NCBI GenBank assembly: GCA_030867875.1 | Contig: JAOWCC010000239.1 | Coordinates: 186,001 to 250,000 of the forward strand | DNA from: Actinernus sp. WN-2022 | Lineage: Eukaryota; Cnidaria; Anthozoa; Actiniaria; Actinernidae | Reading direction: 5' to 3' | Length of the DNA: 64,000 bases | In this document: piece after piece, positions 9,718-21,800 of the stretch | How the letters are laid out: each line of letters starts with the position of its first letter | Numbering within the stretch: position 1 is the first letter of the stretch | The notes under the pieces: generated by a model | What the model saw: only the letters and a program-made list of their open reading frames with translations | What the model was told of the DNA's origin: nothing | The model's database searches: none | Made by a program: the position numbers and the translations under genes

Positions 9718-12029
9718 TTAGAAAATAAACTCAAATAGAGTGCCAAAGAATCATGCCATGTGCGCATGTCACTTCTTAGTTTACCGCCTTCCTATGTACT
9801 AAAGCATCCCACGTTAAAAGCTGAGAGGGGAACGAAAAATCAAGATCGTGTATGCAATTGCGAACGCTTCACACGCAAAGAACCTACTTAAAACTAAGAC
9901 ATCAGCGGGCAGAAAATGGTCTCCAGTACTTTATTCAGTGCCATTCCTGGCAATTATAGATCAAGTGAGCATTAAAGCTGGGTGTGAAGGAACGAAATTA
10001 TTTCTTTTTAGCTTCTGGTAGATGTGATTACGTTCTATTTATCAGGTTCCTCTTCCATTCGCTTTCGTCCGCCATCTTGTTCTAACTTAAAACAAGCCCT
10101 TCTATTGGCTGGAAAGTTCTCATTTGAGCCGCCATTTAGTGTAGTACGCGGTTGTTACCAATCCGTTTAGCTCCCAGGGTTTCCTGATATGATTTTTCAC
10201 GGCCATTAGTTGACAAAATGGCGGCCAATATCGAGCATCACACGTAATCAACTTCAGCGGTGAATGGGGTGGCGAAATCAATTAAAACTTTAAATGTTTT
10301 GAGTGTTTCATATAGTTATGATGTTTTTCCATTGCATCCTGTCCGGAATGGTTGAATATACATCAAAAGTAATTTTTAATTTACGACAAACGAACCAACA
10401 ATGGCAAGAACGTTATTTTTTGGGAAAAATCGGCACTTTATCTTCAATAAAACCAACTGTTCCGGACAGACATCTGATAAGGAGAAACTTCTAGCTTCAA
10501 AAATGTTGTATTCCATATTCATGGCATGTCATTCCGTCACCCCATTTTCATTTTTTTGTGAGCCAATTAAAACCAACATAAAAGGTCACGTGATCAAATA
10601 TATTGACTTGTCTATAGCTAAATTGATCCGGACTGTCGATTTGTATTTTTCTGCCAAATTTGAGTTTATTTCATTACTTTTCTGTAAAGCTAGATTTTTT
10701 TTGTTGATTTAGTCAAAATTTTGCCTAAACCATGCCTTAACATGCTTGAGAAACTGTTCTTCAAGTGGAGTTTTGTTACACATTGTGGTTACGTAAGCCA
10801 GCCACGGTATTCAAAAACCCAAGTCGGCTCAAAGATAGTAAATACTCGAACTAAGCGCTAATATATCTTTACATATAAATATTAATGGTCAGAATAGCTT
10901 CTCCATGTTGTAGGTGGAAATCGTGGACACAAACGGACAATTGTTTCCTTTCGTTGAGGACGAACGAGACTGGCACCATCAGAGAACTACGGCCACCTGA
11001 AATAAAACTAAAATTTGCATGACCAAATAATTTAAAACACTTAAATAAGAGGCTCAATAGGCAGAGCAATAAAAAAGGTTCAACCTAGTATGATTTTTTT
11101 ACGATAGCTGGAAGGATGGCAGAGATGTAGAGAAGATTAAAATCACTGCCATAAAAGTCTGGATTTCGATGTGAGCGCGCTAAGCACTGTGGGTGAGACG
11201 GCCCCTTTAAGGTCTCGATAAAGGTTCGACATGTCATTTCGGAAAAACGCTCTTGCAACGTCGGAATTAAAGCCACGTAGACGTACTATATACCATTTTA
11301 AAGGTTTTGAATTGAAGAAAGTATATATTTAATCCGTTTTGAACAAAGGTTAATAGCGTAGATTTTGTATATATTTCTACGCGAAATGACTCCGTCCGCC
11401 AGAAGGAGTTCAGCCCTTCAGGATTTGAAACAATTCTTTTCTTAATTAGCCCTTTCGAATCCCAACTAAATTGACTCAAATATTTTGTCGGGCATTTTTC
11501 ATATATTACGCATTACAGATTTTATCCCTTTTCAAAGTTGAAAAAGTAGTTTTTCATCCCATTTTGATACAAACCGACACTGAATTTGGAAACAGCTGTG
11601 TTCTACGACTCGTGAAAAATTTAGGAAATTTGGACAAAACGCTAAAAGGTTGGACTTCAACAAAGTTCTGTTTTTGGCCGAAAAAAGTGCCGACAAACAA
11701 CCTGATAAAGGTTTTCGAATCATTTCACGGTTGACTAAGAAGTCCCGCCTCCAAGGGTAATCTCATTAATTTTAGCCAATCAGAGCGATTCATGTTGTGT
11801 TCAGTCTCGGCCGATAACAAAGTTCAGACGAGCCGCAGAACATAGAAAGCTATACAGTTCACCCGATGCTTGATACTTATACAGAAACTAGTTAGCTATA
11901 GTGTCGATTCCAGCTTAATTTCAAGAATAAACACTCTTTTAGGAGTACAGAAAAATGGCACTACAGTAAGCAAACAATTAATATCATTCAGGGAAAGCTA
12001 CTGAAGCGCAGCTCGATCCACACCATGTA
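9718..12029. other. spacer and putative 5' region of the SAP gene
   Basis: About 2.3 kb without a convincing coding region. The first part (9720-10260) is less AT-rich, contains several GCCGCCAT/ATGGCGGCC words and is the likely promoter side of the minus-strand gene. At 11207-11229 a 23-base word ending in GATAAAGGTTC recurs in inverse orientation at 23321-23343. Short open frames at 10401-10712 and 11471-11734 are AT-rich and hydrophobic with no family features. Confidence 0.4.
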
Positions 12030-12065
12030 CACGGTTTATGGTGTCCCATCGCCGCCAAAGATCGA

Positions 12066-12290
12066 AGTTTGCATTCTTCATTCAACTTTGTGTATTCTTG
12101 CCGTGTTTGTGCATTCGACATTCGACTTTGCGCATTCGAATGTTGGTTTTCACTATTCGACTTCGAACTGTCTGTATTCTTGCCGTGTTTGTGCATTCGA
12201 CATTCGACTTTGCGCATTTCTTTACTATTCGACTTGAACTTTCTGTATTCTTGCCGTGTTTGTGCATTCGACATTCGACATTGTTTGGTT
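12066..12290. repeat. subterminal tandem repeat, about 70-bp unit
   Basis: Three imperfect units, each containing TATTCTTGCCGTGTTTGTGC followed by CATTCGACATTCGAC. The same block occurs inverted at about 18690-18830. Tandem arrays just inside the ends often serve as transposase binding sites. Overlapping open frames in several phases here are by-products of the repeat. Confidence 0.8.
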
Positions 12291-12878
12291 CAGTTTAGCT
12301 CGCGACATCCGTTTATGTTCATTCGATATGCTTATCCCATTGTTCTGAGGTGTAGTAATGCAATATGCGTGATTTGCCTATTCAACATTCATTGTTTCGC
12401 ATTCGACATTTTGCTTGCATGAATATCCAACCGCAATCTAGTAAAATGCAGTACCGCGGGCTCAATGTTTTTAAACAAAATGGCGATTGTCTTGTCCTCA
12501 CCTCGGGTGGGACTAAATTCACCAAGAATTGAAAGGTTTCTTGTGCCGCTGATGCTATTTCAACTAAACGAAGGAATTTTGGAATCCAGTTGATTAGGTA
12601 TGTCTTTCAATCAAAGAAATCGGACTCGATAATGTCTGTTTTTAAAAGTTGAAACTAAAAGTATTTGGAGCTTATTTGTTTAATTCGCTAACCATAAATT
12701 ATTTAAATTAATAAGACCGTAAATCCAGTTCACTGCAACTTCAAGGACTGAACACATAACATACATAACATAACATATTTTTTATTAGCTCTTTGTACTA
12801 CATAGGTACATCAGATTGTTGCTAATAAACTTTTAAAGTAGCTAAAAAATATAAAAGTAACTAATTAAAATATTAAGA

Positions 12879-15800
12879 TCATCGTATCGTGACAGATCTG
12901 GCATTCATGCATTCATACACGTATTTTGCAGCTATAGTTGAAACTTCCCTTGAGGGATTGATAATAGTTAAGAAAATATCTTTTTCTGACATACGACTAC
13001 TATCTAGGTTAGCCAGAGTTTTTAATTTGAATAAGAAATCATTCCTGATTGCCTCAAACGTTTTACATCTTATTAGGAAGTGTATTTCGTCTTCCATTTC
13101 TTTGTTGCAGGTTGGGCATATTCGATCTTCTGGTTTTAAATAGGGCTTAACATATCTACCTTTCTCAATCTGTAGGCAATGATTGCTTATTCTTAATTTC
13201 GTGAATGTAATTCTGTGTTTAATGTCTTTAACAGTATTCAAATAATCTTCGAATTCATACTTTGTTTTGAATGTACGGTAGACCCGTAGCTTGTTGCCCT
13301 GGTTTGGGTTTTGCCTTTGATCATTAAATATATCCCTGAGCCAATATTGTAGTTCTATGTCTTTTAATCGTTGTTTAATGCTCTTTAGGAGTCCCCTGTA
13401 CTCTAGCAAATTATTCTGAAGTATCCATATGTTACCGAAGCCAAGGCTCTGTATTGTATTTTGAATTTTAGAGCTCCAGAATGTTGGTTTATTCAGCTGT
13501 AAACTGTCAATATATATTATAAAAGTAAGTTCTGGCTCTCTGTTAATTAATATTTTTGACCAGTATTTGATACTTCTGAATGTTGATTCATGCCTAAGGG
13601 GATACCTACCGAGCTCTGCTCTGCAAGCGTTATTGGCAGATGTTCTTGTAGTTCCTAGAAGTAGTTTACAGAATTTAGTATGTACTATTTCAATCGGATC
13701 ATTTGTGTCAGATCCTTTGTTGTTGTCAATTCCCCAGACCTCGCTTCCATATAACAGGATGGGTTTGATTAAAGTGTCAAATAATTTGATCGTGAGTTTA
13801 AGGTCAGATCTGAAGAAAGGTCCCATTTCTTGTTTGAGTTTAAACAGAGCTTTTAGTGCTGACTTTTTTAGTTCTTGTTTTGCAACAATGAAATTTCCGT
13901 ATGCACTGAAAGTGAGCCCGAGATATTTATACATACGGACGTTTTCTAGTTGATCGTTATTATAATAAAAATTATAATAGAGGTTTTGCACCACCACGTG
14001 ATGGCAGCCATGTTGGTGGCCAGAACAATAGAATGTTATTCCTTTGAGATTTAATTTTTCACATGATTGAACAAATCTCATTGTTCTGGCCACCAACATG
14101 GCTGCCATCACGTGGTGGTGCAAAACCTATATTGTTCATTCGTTTGCCGTTATTGTTGAAAACAATGACTTTTGTTTTGTCTTTGTTTGACGGTTAGTTT
14201 GTTGGAGCTACAATAGACTTCGAGACAATCTAGGAGTCTTTGTAGGTCATTCGCATTCTTGGTTATTAAAACTAAATCATCTGCGTAAAGTATATTGCTC
14301 AGATTGACATTAGATATAAATATCGGGTCTTCCATGCCCGCACGGTCTAACGTTTGTGGTAAGTCACTTAAAAATAAGTTAAATAGGGTAGGACTGAGCA
14401 TGCAGCCTTGTTTAACTCCAGCATAGCATCTGAAGGTTTCCGTAATAACGTCATCTTTTTTGACCGCCGAGTAATCATTAGAGTACATCGAGTGTAATAT
14501 TGAGAAAAAATTGCCATTGATACCTGCCTGTTTTAGTTTTTCAAATAATTTTTCTCTTGGTATGCTGTCGAATGCTTTTTTTTAAATCGACGAAGCAGGT
14601 AAACAACATGTTGTTTTTCTTTTTTGGTTTACTTTTTACGAATTTGTCGATGAGTCCTTTCAGGACGAAGATGCTATCAACTGTGGAGTGTTTTTTTCTA
14701 AATCCGAACTGCTCTTTTTTTAGAATTCCTTTTTCTGATAGGTATCCATATAACCTCTGATTCAGAATAGATGTAAATAACTTACCGAGTGCGGATAAAA
14801 GGGTTATGCCTCTGTAATTCTCTATTTGTCCGGTCGCCTTTTTTGTGAATAGGGATTATGAGGCCTATGCTCCATTCCTGTGGATAAATCCCTGATTTGA
14901 GAATCGTGTTAAATAGTGAAGTCAGGGGTTTTGTAAGTTCTGTTTTACCCGATATAAGGACTTCATTTGATATGTTATCGATACCCATTGCCTTCTTACA
15001 TTTCAACTTTTCGATGGCCTCCTCTACCTCCTTTATCGTTATTTCATAGTCCAATACTCCTATTTGTTCCGTATGGTTATTTGGGGTGCTGGTCGTGTTC
15101 GTTGTGTTGTCTTTGTGTTGAGCATTCAAATCTTTGAAATGTTCATACGATTCTTGTATTTTTACAGGGCATGATTGATTGGTCCGTTTTTTATTTATAT
15201 TGAAAAGGCCTTTAAGTTCTTTCCACAATTTCTTCGGATTTTTATGGTCTAGTTTCTTTAATCTAGCTTCTATTGATTGTGTCTTTTTCTTTTTGCATAG
15301 TTTTCTGAATCGCTTTTTCTCAACGTGTAAATGTTTTCTTAGCTCGTCATTGTTTGGGTCCTGACAGACATTTCTTCCGATCGACTTAAGGTTTTCTTTT
15401 TCGGCTCTACAGTCCTGGTCAAACCAGCTAGATTGTTGATTTCCCTCTTTTGTTTTAACGTTCCTATCTCTGTATTTCATACCTTCCTTTTCACAAACTT
15501 CCAAAAGAACCCCGGTAAAGTTTCTTGTTAATTGGCTTAAATCATTTATGTCATTTATTTCAGAATTACTCAGAATTTCCTCGAGTTTATCTTTGTATTC
15601 CTCAGATGCGAGGATCTCGGGAATTCTATTTTTCGCTTCTTCGTTTATCAATAATATTTTGTGTTTATGAAGTTTGCAAGAGTTGAATTTGTTTGTGTGT
15701 GTGAAATCGTTCATTTTAATACCAAACGAAATTTGACAGTGATCAGAAATGTCAGGTTGTAGTGGATTAACTGCTAAAAATTGTACCTTGGGGATCATGC

Positions 15801-16530
15801 TTGTGTCTGCAATTATATAATCTACTAAGCTACTTCCGTTATACTGAAAGCATGTTTTTTTACCTGCAGAGTCACCTATTATTCTACCATTTAATATTCT
15901 GAGATTGTTTCCTGTGCAAACATCGATGAGCGATTTTCCTCGTAAATCAGTATTATTTCCATCTTGAGAATATCTCTTAATAGGGTCATCAACAACATAA
16001 TCTTCAGGAACATCAATGAATTTCTCGTCATCAAACAATACATACTCTTGTAAACTACCTGTTCTGGCGTTGAAATCGCCTTGAAGTATTATATCCCCTT
16101 TGATAGAGAAGCTCGATATTTCATCTTCGAGATCTGTCATATAATCTTCGTTTTGGTTTCTCTCGTAATTGGTAGGACTAAGATATACGGTTCCAAGATA
16201 AATATCTCTTGTTATATGGAAAAAGTCCTTGTTAAGCTTGCACCAAATAATGTTCTTATTTTGAGTTGGGATGTATGACACACCTTCTTTAATTCTATTA
16301 TTAATGTAAAGAGCGATCCCACCATAGTTTCTGTTACCGGATTTCTCCCGAAATTTTACGTAATGCCTGAATGTCTCAATATCGAGATTTGAATCTTCGT
16401 TCGCATGAGTTTCAACAATTCCAAATAAGTCATGTCTTTTTATGACTTTTTTTACATCGCTTAGCTCCAGTTTATTTCCTAATTCTTTATGCTTGTATCC
16501 GTGTATTCCAAAACCCGAGTTGGATAGAAC
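12879..16530 (-). pseudogene. LINE ORF2: APE endonuclease and reverse transcriptase, broken
   Basis: The N-terminal part reads as an apurinic-type endonuclease: RHDLFGIVETH (the conserved ET), an AP-endonuclease core ILQGDFNAR, and a C-terminal ISDHCQISF (SDH). It continues to the RT fingers (GLIIPIHKKGDR), then shifts frame near 14790. The palm continues as CFVDLKKAFDSIPR, GVKQGCMLSPTLFNLF and the catalytic ILYADDLVLI. After another break and the 148-bp MITE the C-terminal domain resumes (YKYLGLTF, PILLYGSEVWG) and ends in a zinc-knuckle-like CPTCNKEMEDEIHFLIRC. The final 414-codon frame starts inside the MITE; its first 45 or so residues are not LINE. At least two frameshifts plus the MITE inactivate it. 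Confidence 0.85.
13981..14128. mobile_element. 148-bp foldback MITE inside LINE ORF2
   Basis: The first 49 bases, beginning AGGTTTTGCACCACCACGTG, are repeated as a reverse complement at the other end almost without mismatch, leaving a loop of about 50 bases. The element replaces a point between conserved LINE residues, so it is a later insertion. No unambiguous target duplication was found. Confidence 0.85.
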
Positions 16531-16733
16531 CAGGCATTGATATCAATTAACTATGGTCAGTTGATCAGAAGTTACTACTGTGTCAATAAGGATTGACTAA
16601 CCTAATCATTTACGGTTTAACTAGTCGGATAGTACACGTAGTGCTTCCCCGACTGAGTAATCTGGCTGGTTATAACTTATATTATTATAGTAGTGATCAT
16701 TGTGATCTCTGTAATCTGTTCTAACCTGTTGTG

Positions 16734-18590
16734 TCAAATTTCTTGAACGGGGTTCTTGTCCGTTAAAGTAATAATCGTGTAATAATCTCTGTTATCTATT
16801 CTGACATGTTTAGCGGGATTCTCTGATCGGTATCCCTGTCCACGTCTTCTAAGTCTTGGTTGTTCGGGCGCGTTTGTATTAAGTTGGCGCCTCAGGCCAA
16901 GATGGTCTTTTAGGTTCGACACCAGCTTCTTTGTTCCGATACGGTTGTTTAGATGGACGTTGTCGAAAAATACGTCATAGTCTATTGTCCCACTTCGGGT
17001 ATCAGTGACCGTCCGATTGTCCACGAAAGACGCATTACTGAAATGTTGGCACGTGAGTTTTGACTGATAATTAACCTCATCTATAATGTTATTCTTTCTC
17101 GTGTCGTATTTATGGTATGTAAGACCCGACACTACTATTGTAGCAAGAGGCCATTTTTGTTGTGCTAACGCAATAATTGTTGCAATGTTTTCGCATATTT
17201 CTGCAGTTGTAGTGGAGTCCACGTCATTTGTTCCGGTGTGAATCACAACATGCTCGTAATGAACTGAATCTTCGTCAGGTATGCTGTTAATGTGCAGTAA
17301 CATTTCTTTGGTGCCTCCTGGTATATATTTTTTGTTGACATATTTTTGCGGGGCAAATTTCCGTGGTATAATTCCACGATAGATGGAATCAGAGAACATT
17401 AGAATCGCTCCGTCTCTAGTAGTTTTACGTCCTTCTTGTGTCCCAGTGAAAGTAGGCTGATTCCCATCCTCGATCTCTTCTCTGTGTAATGGTTCTCTTT
17501 CATCTTGTCGTTGCTGGGGATTGTTAGCTTCACTTGGGGGTTCGACCTGTTGTTGATTTGTTCATAGTTAATAGAGTGGAATGGTTATGAAACCCAGCGA
17601 CCTTCTTTGTTATATGTCTTTGTTAGCTTTTTTCAACCACTACCCTTCACAAAACACAATAGAAATTCCGATGTGTTAATCAATCAGCCAATAGAAACGT
17701 GTGAGTTCAGTTGTTCAGGGGACGCTAATGAACTATGACCCTGCACAATCTTTTGTCTTGCCCCCTTCCAACATAAATCGCAGCGCCTTTGTTAGCCCCT
17801 TTGAAGTTTGCCGGGTTTCATAACCATTCCACTCTATTAACTATGATTTGTTCTACTAAGTTCAATAAAAGATTCTCTTGTCGTACGATTATTGGATGGA
17901 GTCGATTGGACAATATGCTGCGTAGTTGTGGTTGTAGGGTTTAAACGATTCGGATCAGTTTGGGTTTCAGATGACACCGATATAGATCTTTGGGCTTTTT
18001 CAACTTGTGACTTAAGCTTCTTTATCTCATTTTTGAGCCTCGTATTTGTGCAGTGCAGATCCTTTAACTCCTTAAGTAATGTATTATGTAAATCTTGTTT
18101 CAAAATATCGACCTCATTGTAGAAGTAGATCTTCAGTTCCTTGAATATGTTTCGCGTCTGACATTCGTGATCTTTGAGTTCAGTAAATTGTTCATTTATT
18201 TCTATAGCAAGTTGATGTTAGTGTTCTCTCAACTTTTTCGTTGAGTTCCTCCTGCATTGATTTAAATGTACTGAATTCTTCATACCTTTCATCATGGCCG
18301 CCATGTTCTGCGTTGGTTACATTTGCCGATGCAGAGTGGACGGTGGGGTTTATTTCCGTGGTTTTCGAGGTGCTGACTTCCTTTATTTCATCGCTTGTTC
18401 TTTTATCACGCATTTTTTGAATGATTTGAAGTTTTTCTTCAAGTACCTTTGCTGCTTCCTCTTGATTATTATATTTTTTACATCGGCCTCCGGATTTGCC
18501 GTGATATTGCTTGACGCATTCATCGTAATTATCTGTTATACCGGCCTCATCTTGCGTTTGCCATACATAGAACTTCTTCTTATCAGACAT
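16734..18590 (-). pseudogene. LINE ORF1: hybrid-binding fold, coiled coil and SGNH esterase, broken
   Basis: Start chosen at MSDKKKF (18590). Residues 4-55 or so (KKFYVW..., GITDNYDECVKQYHGKSGGR, KKYNNQEEAAKVL) resemble the caulimovirus viroplasmin / RNase H1 N-terminal hybrid-binding domain: an aromatic-rich strand, a G-I-x-D/T turn, a DEC-type helix, a K-K-Y/F and an EEA helix. A charged coiled coil follows (18190-17960), then a Thr/Pro linker, and at 17399-16760 an SGNH/GDSL hydrolase with FSDSI (catalytic Ser), HTGTND (block III Asn) and FFDNVHLN (Asp and His). ORF1 esterases are known in CR1-like LINEs. A one-base shift near 18200 and the 281-bp MITE at 17564-17844 break the frame. Confidence 0.7.
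17564..17844. mobile_element. 281-bp MITE copy 1, 9-bp target duplication
   Basis: Inverted ends beginning ATAGTTAATAGAGTGGAATG; the 9-bp word GATTTGTTC flanks both sides (17555-17563 and 17845-17853). It interrupts LINE ORF1 in the linker before the esterase domain. A second copy, in inverse orientation and also 281 bp, lies at 59472-59752. A 9-bp duplication is typical of Mutator-like elements. Confidence 0.95.
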
Positions 18591-18689
18591 CTCTATTTGA
18601 GTTGAGTTAACCCTTATTGACGTTGTACATTTCATTACTCGAAAGCTAAGGTCGCCAAGATGTACTAAGCTTAGAAACCACAGACCCCC

Positions 18690-18856
18690 ACCCCGAATGC
18701 ACAAAAACGGCAAGAATACACAAAGTTCGAAGTCGAATAGTGAAAACCAACATTCGAATGCGCAAAGTCGAATGTCGAATGCACAAACACGGCAAGAATA
18801 CACAAAGTTGAATGAAGAATGCAAACTTCGATCTTTGGCGGCGATGGGACACCATA
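18690..18856. repeat. right subterminal repeat, inverted copy of 12037-12190
   Basis: This block repeats the left end of the 12-19 kb TIR element in reverse complement, including the word GGCGGCGATGGGACACCATA at the tip. Two units of the ATTCGAC/TTGCCGTG repeat are visible. Confidence 0.85.
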
Positions 18857-18892
18857 CACGGTAGACTGTTTGTTTATGTCATTCTAAAAATA

Positions 18893-21800
18893 ATAATAAT
18901 AATAATAATAAACTTTATTTAAGTGTCAATATGAACATAGCTGACTATACAGTCTACTAATTGGGGACACTATTTATACCTATAAGAATAATAAATAATA
19001 TAATATCCTAACTATTCACTGACTATTATCATATAGATTGTAAAATATGCTATACTAATTAAAAATGCTATGATCCTATATACAATAATAAAGAATTCAA
19101 TGTAAGCAAAAAAACGTATGTAACTCTAAGTTAAACTTATATATTATATAAAATGTACGGAGTAATGGAATAATTAATATGTGCTAAAATGGGATAATTA
19201 ATATGTACTAAATGTATATTACCAATCTAGTTTGAACATAGAAAGCAATTGTCACAGTTATCTGTCAGGAGGTCAGCGATGTCAATTTTCCTAATACATT
19301 TACGAACGTTCTTAAGTCTAGGTAATGTCCTGACACTGGTGCTAAGTTTTGACCATAACATAGTTCCTAAGTAGCTTATGGTATGTTTACCATATGATAC
19401 AGTGTTGAATCTGGGAATTGTAAAATCTGCATTTCTTAGGCTATAGTTACTATTACTAGTTGTGAATAAATCCTGAATATACTTAGGACATAAATTGTTC
19501 TTGACTTTATACATTAAAATTCCAATGTCTTGTAATCTCCTATTATAAAGAGTAGGAAGACCAGCAGTTTGTAATAATGTGAAGTAGTCCATTGTCTTAT
19601 TGCAGTAGACAGCACGCAGTGCACGTTCCTGCACTCTCTCTAGTTTTCTGCGGTCTGATGCCCGGCAAAAATGCCAGACAGTATGACAATAAGTTGAGGT
19701 GTGGGAGAATGGCTGAAATGTATAATCGTAGCTTAGCCTGTGTGGGTATCATATTACGTAAACGCATGATAACACCCACTTGTTTGCTAGATTTCTTACA
19801 AACATTACTAATATGGGTTTTAAAATTTAACTGATCATCTATGATTACGCCCAATAATTTAAGTTCGGACGAGGTGTTAACTTTCCTATCCATAATAACA
19901 ACTTCAATATCCTTGTTCTTATTTGATGGTCCAATAGTTAGAGCCTGGTACTTATCGAAGTTTTCCATCAATAAATTATCCTGGTACCACCTAGATATGT
20001 CCTCACCTTCCCTATTAAGTGTTATTTCAACCTCTTGTATAGAGTTGTTTATTGTGTATAGCTGATGGTCGTCAGCATACATAGTGAGGTTGCAATTTTT
20101 AACGTTATATGATAGATCATTCTGGAAGATGTTCCACATCAAGGGACCTAGGGTAGAACCTTGTGGACAACCTCGTTTGACTTATTTCCACGTACTGGTG
20201 ATAGATGATCCTAGCCTCACTCTATTCAAACGTTGATTGAAATATGATCGAAAGAGTTCCAGTGTATTATCTGATAATCCATAAGCCTTCAGCTTTCTAA
20301 TTAATAATGGTGGATGGAGTGAATCGAACGCTTTACTCATATCAGTTGATAGTACGCCAACAAATTTCTTCTTATCAACAGCCCATTTCCAGTTTTCAAC
20401 AAGTTTCAACAGACTTGTCTCACAACTATGTTGTTTACGATAAGCCGTTAAATTATGACTTAGATCAGGATCAAGCTGTTCTGTGAGTTGAGTACTAAGT
20501 AACTGTTCATAGATCTTGTCGACTGTAATTAGGACTGTTATGGGTCTGTAATTCTTATCTTCCAGATGATCGTCTTTTTTAAATACTGGTGTCCAGTCAC
20601 CTTTCTTCCACTCAGAAGGCCAGTAGCTTCGCCTTATGCTTTCATTGTAGATCTTTGTCAATGATGGTGCGAGTTCGTCAGCTGCTTCTTTTAGAATTTT
20701 GTTAGGAATCTGATCATGTCCAGTACTTTTATAAGGATTAAGCTTCATGAGAGCTGTTCGAACCTCCTCTGGTGTTACATCTTTAAATTCGAATGGGTTA
20801 ATATCTACTTCGTTTACGTTGGAACATATGCCTTGTACGCTTGTATGCTTATCATAGTTGTTTTCTGTTTGGTTTTGCACTTCTTCTCCTCCAATATCCA
20901 TTGCCATATTTGCAAAATAATTAGCAAAATGTTCTGCAACCTTCCGTTGATCCTTCTCAATCCTATCATTTAGATTAAGATTTATTACACTATTATCAGT
21001 TCCTTTACCCTTTGTATTAAGGAATGGCTTAAAAGTTTTATAGAATTCCCTTGGTTTCGACTTTAATGCATCAGCTGTCTCATTCCAGTACTGTTTTATG
21101 GATTTACGTCTGAGTCTTGTTGCCTCATTTCTCCATTTATTCTTCAGCTCACGATTCTCGTGTGTTGGTTCCTTATTAAATCTCCTAGCATATTTACGCT
21201 TAGCTCTGATGGCATTTTTCCATTCTGTTGTCATATATGCTACATCTTTTGCTCTCACCCTCATCTTCTTTAAGGGAACATGGTCATCTAATACAGTATT
21301 CAACAGACAATTACAGTAGTGGTATTGATCATCTAGTGTATCAAATATATCTCCAACATGCCAAGGGGCTGTCACAAGATCCCTCTTGAGATCATTCATA
21401 TTTACATTCTTGTAACTTCTAAAGTTAATTGTTTTACTCCTGTATTGAATAGCTTTCAGGCTCATAATTCCGTAAATTAATTTATGATCACTAATTCCTG
21501 GATCGTATGCACCGCATTTCTTGAACACCTCGGGTTTGTTTGTGAGTATCACATCTAGGAGAGTGCTAGAATGGTTGGTGATTCTTGTTGGTTCAGTTAT
21601 AACACATTCAAATCCATGTATTTCTTCCAAATCTATTAGTATTTTCCCTTCTCTTTCATTTGGTTTGAGTCTGTCAAGGTTAAGGTCACCTAGGACTATT
21701 ACAAACTGTTTCTGGAGAGTTGCCCAAGTACAAATAGAATTTAGTTCTTGTTCAACTTTGAGAAGGTAGTCTTGTGCTTTACCCTTGGGAGATCTATATA

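Larger units (their letters stand above)
12755..18690 (-). mobile_element. near full-length two-ORF LINE with esterase ORF1, decayed
   Basis: A 5.9 kb minus-strand non-LTR retrotransposon: ORF1 (18590-16734), a short gap, ORF2 (about 16530-12879), then a 3' end with a (TATGT)n-like tail at 12755-12780. It is inserted in the TIR element described above. It is interrupted by two MITEs (17564-17844 in ORF1, 13981-14128 in ORF2) and by several single-base frameshifts, so it cannot move on its own. The 5' boundary is inferred from where the ATTCGA repeat block starts. Confidence 0.75.
12037..18856. mobile_element. TIR DNA element with TATGGTG ends, split by a LINE
   Basis: The left end (TATGGTGTCCCATCGCC, from 12037) is repeated in inverse orientation at the right end (to 18856), and the inverted similarity continues for about 150 bases through an ATTCGA-rich tandem region. 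The word CACGGT flanks both ends (12030-12035 and 18857-18862), offset by one T on the left, consistent with a 6-bp target duplication. Subtracting the LINE at about 12755-18690 leaves a non-autonomous element of roughly 0.9 kb. The end sequence TAYGGTG and 6-bp duplication match the 14.6 kb element at 31951-46560, suggesting a shared transposase family. Confidence 0.65.

Noticed and set aside
10401..10712. 103-codon hydrophobic frame
   Set aside because: AT-rich Phe/Ile/Ser composition, no motif, no splice context; consistent with random AT-rich sequence.
12025..12298. Several overlapping Cys/Phe-rich frames in the 12.0-12.3 kb region and at 18.65-18.86 kb
   Set aside because: They are translations of the same tandem repeat in different phases and of its inverted copy.
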